Of a DNA stretch of 6,803 nucleotides, positions 5,981-6,803 are shown one piece after another. The translations under genes and the position numbers were made by a program. The notes under the pieces were generated by a model. The model had not been told where the DNA came from. It saw nothing but the letters and a program-made list of their open reading frames with translations, and ran no database searches. This stretch comes from Thermoanaerobaculales bacterium (lineage in GTDB: Bacteria > Acidobacteriota > Thermoanaerobaculia > Thermoanaerobaculales > Sulfomarinibacteraceae): the NCBI GenBank assembly GCA_025456385.1, contig JALOKS010000177.1, positions 1 through 6,803 of the forward strand, given 5' to 3'. How positions within the stretch are numbered: the stretch's first letter is position 1; each line of letters begins with the position of its first letter.

Positions 5981-6181
5981 TCAGCTCGGACCGTTGGACG
6001 GCTTCGGGCCCTCGCTGCCGTTGCCCTCGCCCGGACGGCTCTCGGAGCGGATGGAGTCCTTGAAGTTGCGGATCCCCTCGCCGAGTCCCTTGCCGAGCTT
6101 GGGCAGCTTGTTGACGCCGAAGATCAGGATCACGATCGCGAGCAGAATCAGCAGCTCGGGCAGGCCGAGGCTTCCGAACAT
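5981..6181 (-). CDS. tatA: Sec-independent protein translocase component TatA/TatE
   Basis: This is a 66-residue TatA-family protein, which oligomerises with TatBC to move folded twin-arginine proteins across the inner membrane. It shows the full pattern: MFGSLGLPELLILLAIVILI membrane helix, the FG hinge (FGVNKLP, 21-27), the amphipathic helix LGKGLGEGIRNFKDS, and a short polar tail rich in Glu, Gly, Ser and Pro. The short tail and Gly-Leu-Pro-Glu helix start fit TatA better than TatB. The ATG at 6181 is preferred because GGAGG lies 5 nt upstream and the FGSLG start is canonical; a GTG at 6193 would add four residues. It follows the kinase-like gene by 55 bp and is probably in its transcript. 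No tatC is in the window. Confidence 0.93.
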   Translation of the reverse strand: MFGSLGLPELLILLAIVILIFGVNKLPKLGKGLGEGIRNFKDSIRSESRPGEGNGSEGPKPSNGPS

Positions 6182-6186
6182 GCGCA

Positions 6187-6191
6187 CCTCC
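6187..6191 (-). promoter_or_regulatory. Shine-Dalgarno fixing the tatA start
   Basis: On the minus strand GGAGG (6191-6187) is followed by 5 nt and the ATG at 6181. It overlaps the alternative GTG start at 6193-6191, which therefore is unlikely to be used. Confidence 0.75.
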
Positions 6192-6236
6192 ACGACCCGT
6201 GCGACGGCAGCGTCACCGCCGCCGACACCCGGGCGC

Positions 6237-6803
6237 TCACCAGTCTAGCAGAAGGCCCGGCAACGAAGGCGGGGCGGCGAGGGCCTCGAGCTCGCCGGCG
6301 AGCTCGGGGGCAAGGCCCTCGAGCCAGGAGGCGTAGCCGCCTCTGCCGGCCGCCAGCAGCCGGGCGAAGGTTCCGAGCACCTTGAGGCCGCGCTGCACAC
6401 GCACCTGCCGCCACCGCAGCTCCCAGCCGGGAGCGGCGGCGGTGCGGGCTGCCCAGCGCCGGGCGAGCAGGGAACCCTCCTCGGGGCTGATCAGGCGCGG
6501 CATCGCGCGCTCATGGAGCAGCGACACGGCATCGTAGGTGTCGGGGCCGAGCAGGATGTCCTGGAAGTCGATCACCGCCACCTCGCCCGACGGCAGGACG
6601 AAGATGTTGTTGAGGTGGTAGTCGCGGTGGCAGACACGGCGGGGGTGGCCGCCGACGGCGGCCGCGAGCGCGTCGAGCCAGGTGGCGACCGCCGGGTCCG
6701 GTCGGCGGCCGCGGTGGTGGCGGCAGAACCAGAGCTCGAAGCCCGCGAGCTCCCAGCGCAGGCGGACGGCGTCGAGCGGGGGGTTCCACGCCGGCAGCGC
6801 GGC
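6237..6803 (-). CDS. Aminoglycoside phosphotransferase-fold kinase, AmgK-like (5' end outside window)
   Basis: The C-terminal 188 residues of an APH/choline-kinase-fold enzyme run off the right edge. The catalytic loop VCHRDYHLNNIFVL (HRDYHLNN encoded at 6629-6606) carries the base Asp and the metal-binding Asn. VIDFQDILLGPDTYDAVSLL (DFQD at 6569-6558) carries the magnesium-binding Asp. The HRDYH...DFQD...GPxTYDxVSLL combination is the signature I associate with COG3178 kinases such as AmgK, which phosphorylates MurNAc and GlcNAc at the anomeric position during peptidoglycan recycling. The usual partner gene murU would lie outside the window if present. The N-terminal ATP-binding lobe is missing. 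A less specific sugar or small-molecule kinase is possible. Confidence 0.82.
   Translation of the reverse strand, partial: AALPAWNPPLDAVRLRWELAGFELWFCRHHRGRRPDPAVATWLDALAAAVGGHPRRVCHRDYHLNNIFVLPSGEVAVIDFQDILLGPDTYDAVSLLHERAMPRLISPEEGSLLARRWAARTAAAPGWELRWRQVRVQRGLKVLGTFARLLAAGRGGYASWLEGLAPELAGELEALAAPPSLPGLLLDW

Noticed and set aside
5981..5983. TGA between tatA and the BolA-like frame as a selenocysteine codon
   Set aside because: No stem-loop of SECIS type was evident after it, TatA ends naturally there, and TatA or BolA selenoproteins are not known to me.
6182..6193. GTG start for tatA adding four residues
   Set aside because: The GTG overlaps the GGAGG that serves the ATG at 6181, and TatA proteins typically begin near the FGSLG segment.

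Overview
The window is 6.8 kb of very GC-rich, gene-dense bacterial DNA. Codons end mostly in G or C and intergenic gaps are short. Nothing fixes the lineage. A Gram-negative with a periplasm is implied by TatA, by a membrane oxidase carrying periplasmic c-type haems, and by an AmgK-like sugar kinase. From general impression an Acidobacteriota or deltaproteobacterial-type genome is plausible; this is inference only.

Left part (1-440): the C-terminal end of a tyrosyl-tRNA synthetase (+) converges on a Fur-family regulator (-). An intrinsic hairpin between them is oriented as the fur terminator. A 209-bp divergent intergenic region (918-1126) holds a good fur promoter (-) and a plausible promoter for the rightward oxidase genes.

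Centre (1127-3774): a tightly overlapping two-gene unit encodes a cytochrome bd-superfamily terminal oxidase of non-canonical type. Subunit 1 has the CydA-like four-helix core but lacks the quinol-binding loop and the b558 His, and ends in a periplasmic diheme cytochrome c domain. That domain appears to have arisen by a 42-residue tandem duplication. Subunit 2 looks like a CydA paralogue rather than CydB and has lost the acidic core residues. Together they are best read as an oxygen reductase fed by cytochrome c or an internal haem-c wire, not by quinol.

Right of it (3810-5737, +): a GntR/FCD regulator gene and a class-V aminotransferase/cysteine-desulfurase-family gene are translationally coupled. 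The gntR promoter contains two GTATAC operators 11 bp apart, and its predicted transcription start falls at the ATG, suggesting autoregulation and a leaderless mRNA.

Right end (-): an AmgK-like phosphotransferase (cut by the window edge), then tatA, then a BolA-like C-terminal half with no start codon. The BolA remnant lies in the same frame as tatA, directly after its stop codon, and is probably a decayed or truncated gene. The PLP enzyme and the bolA remnant converge with only 6 bp between stop codons.
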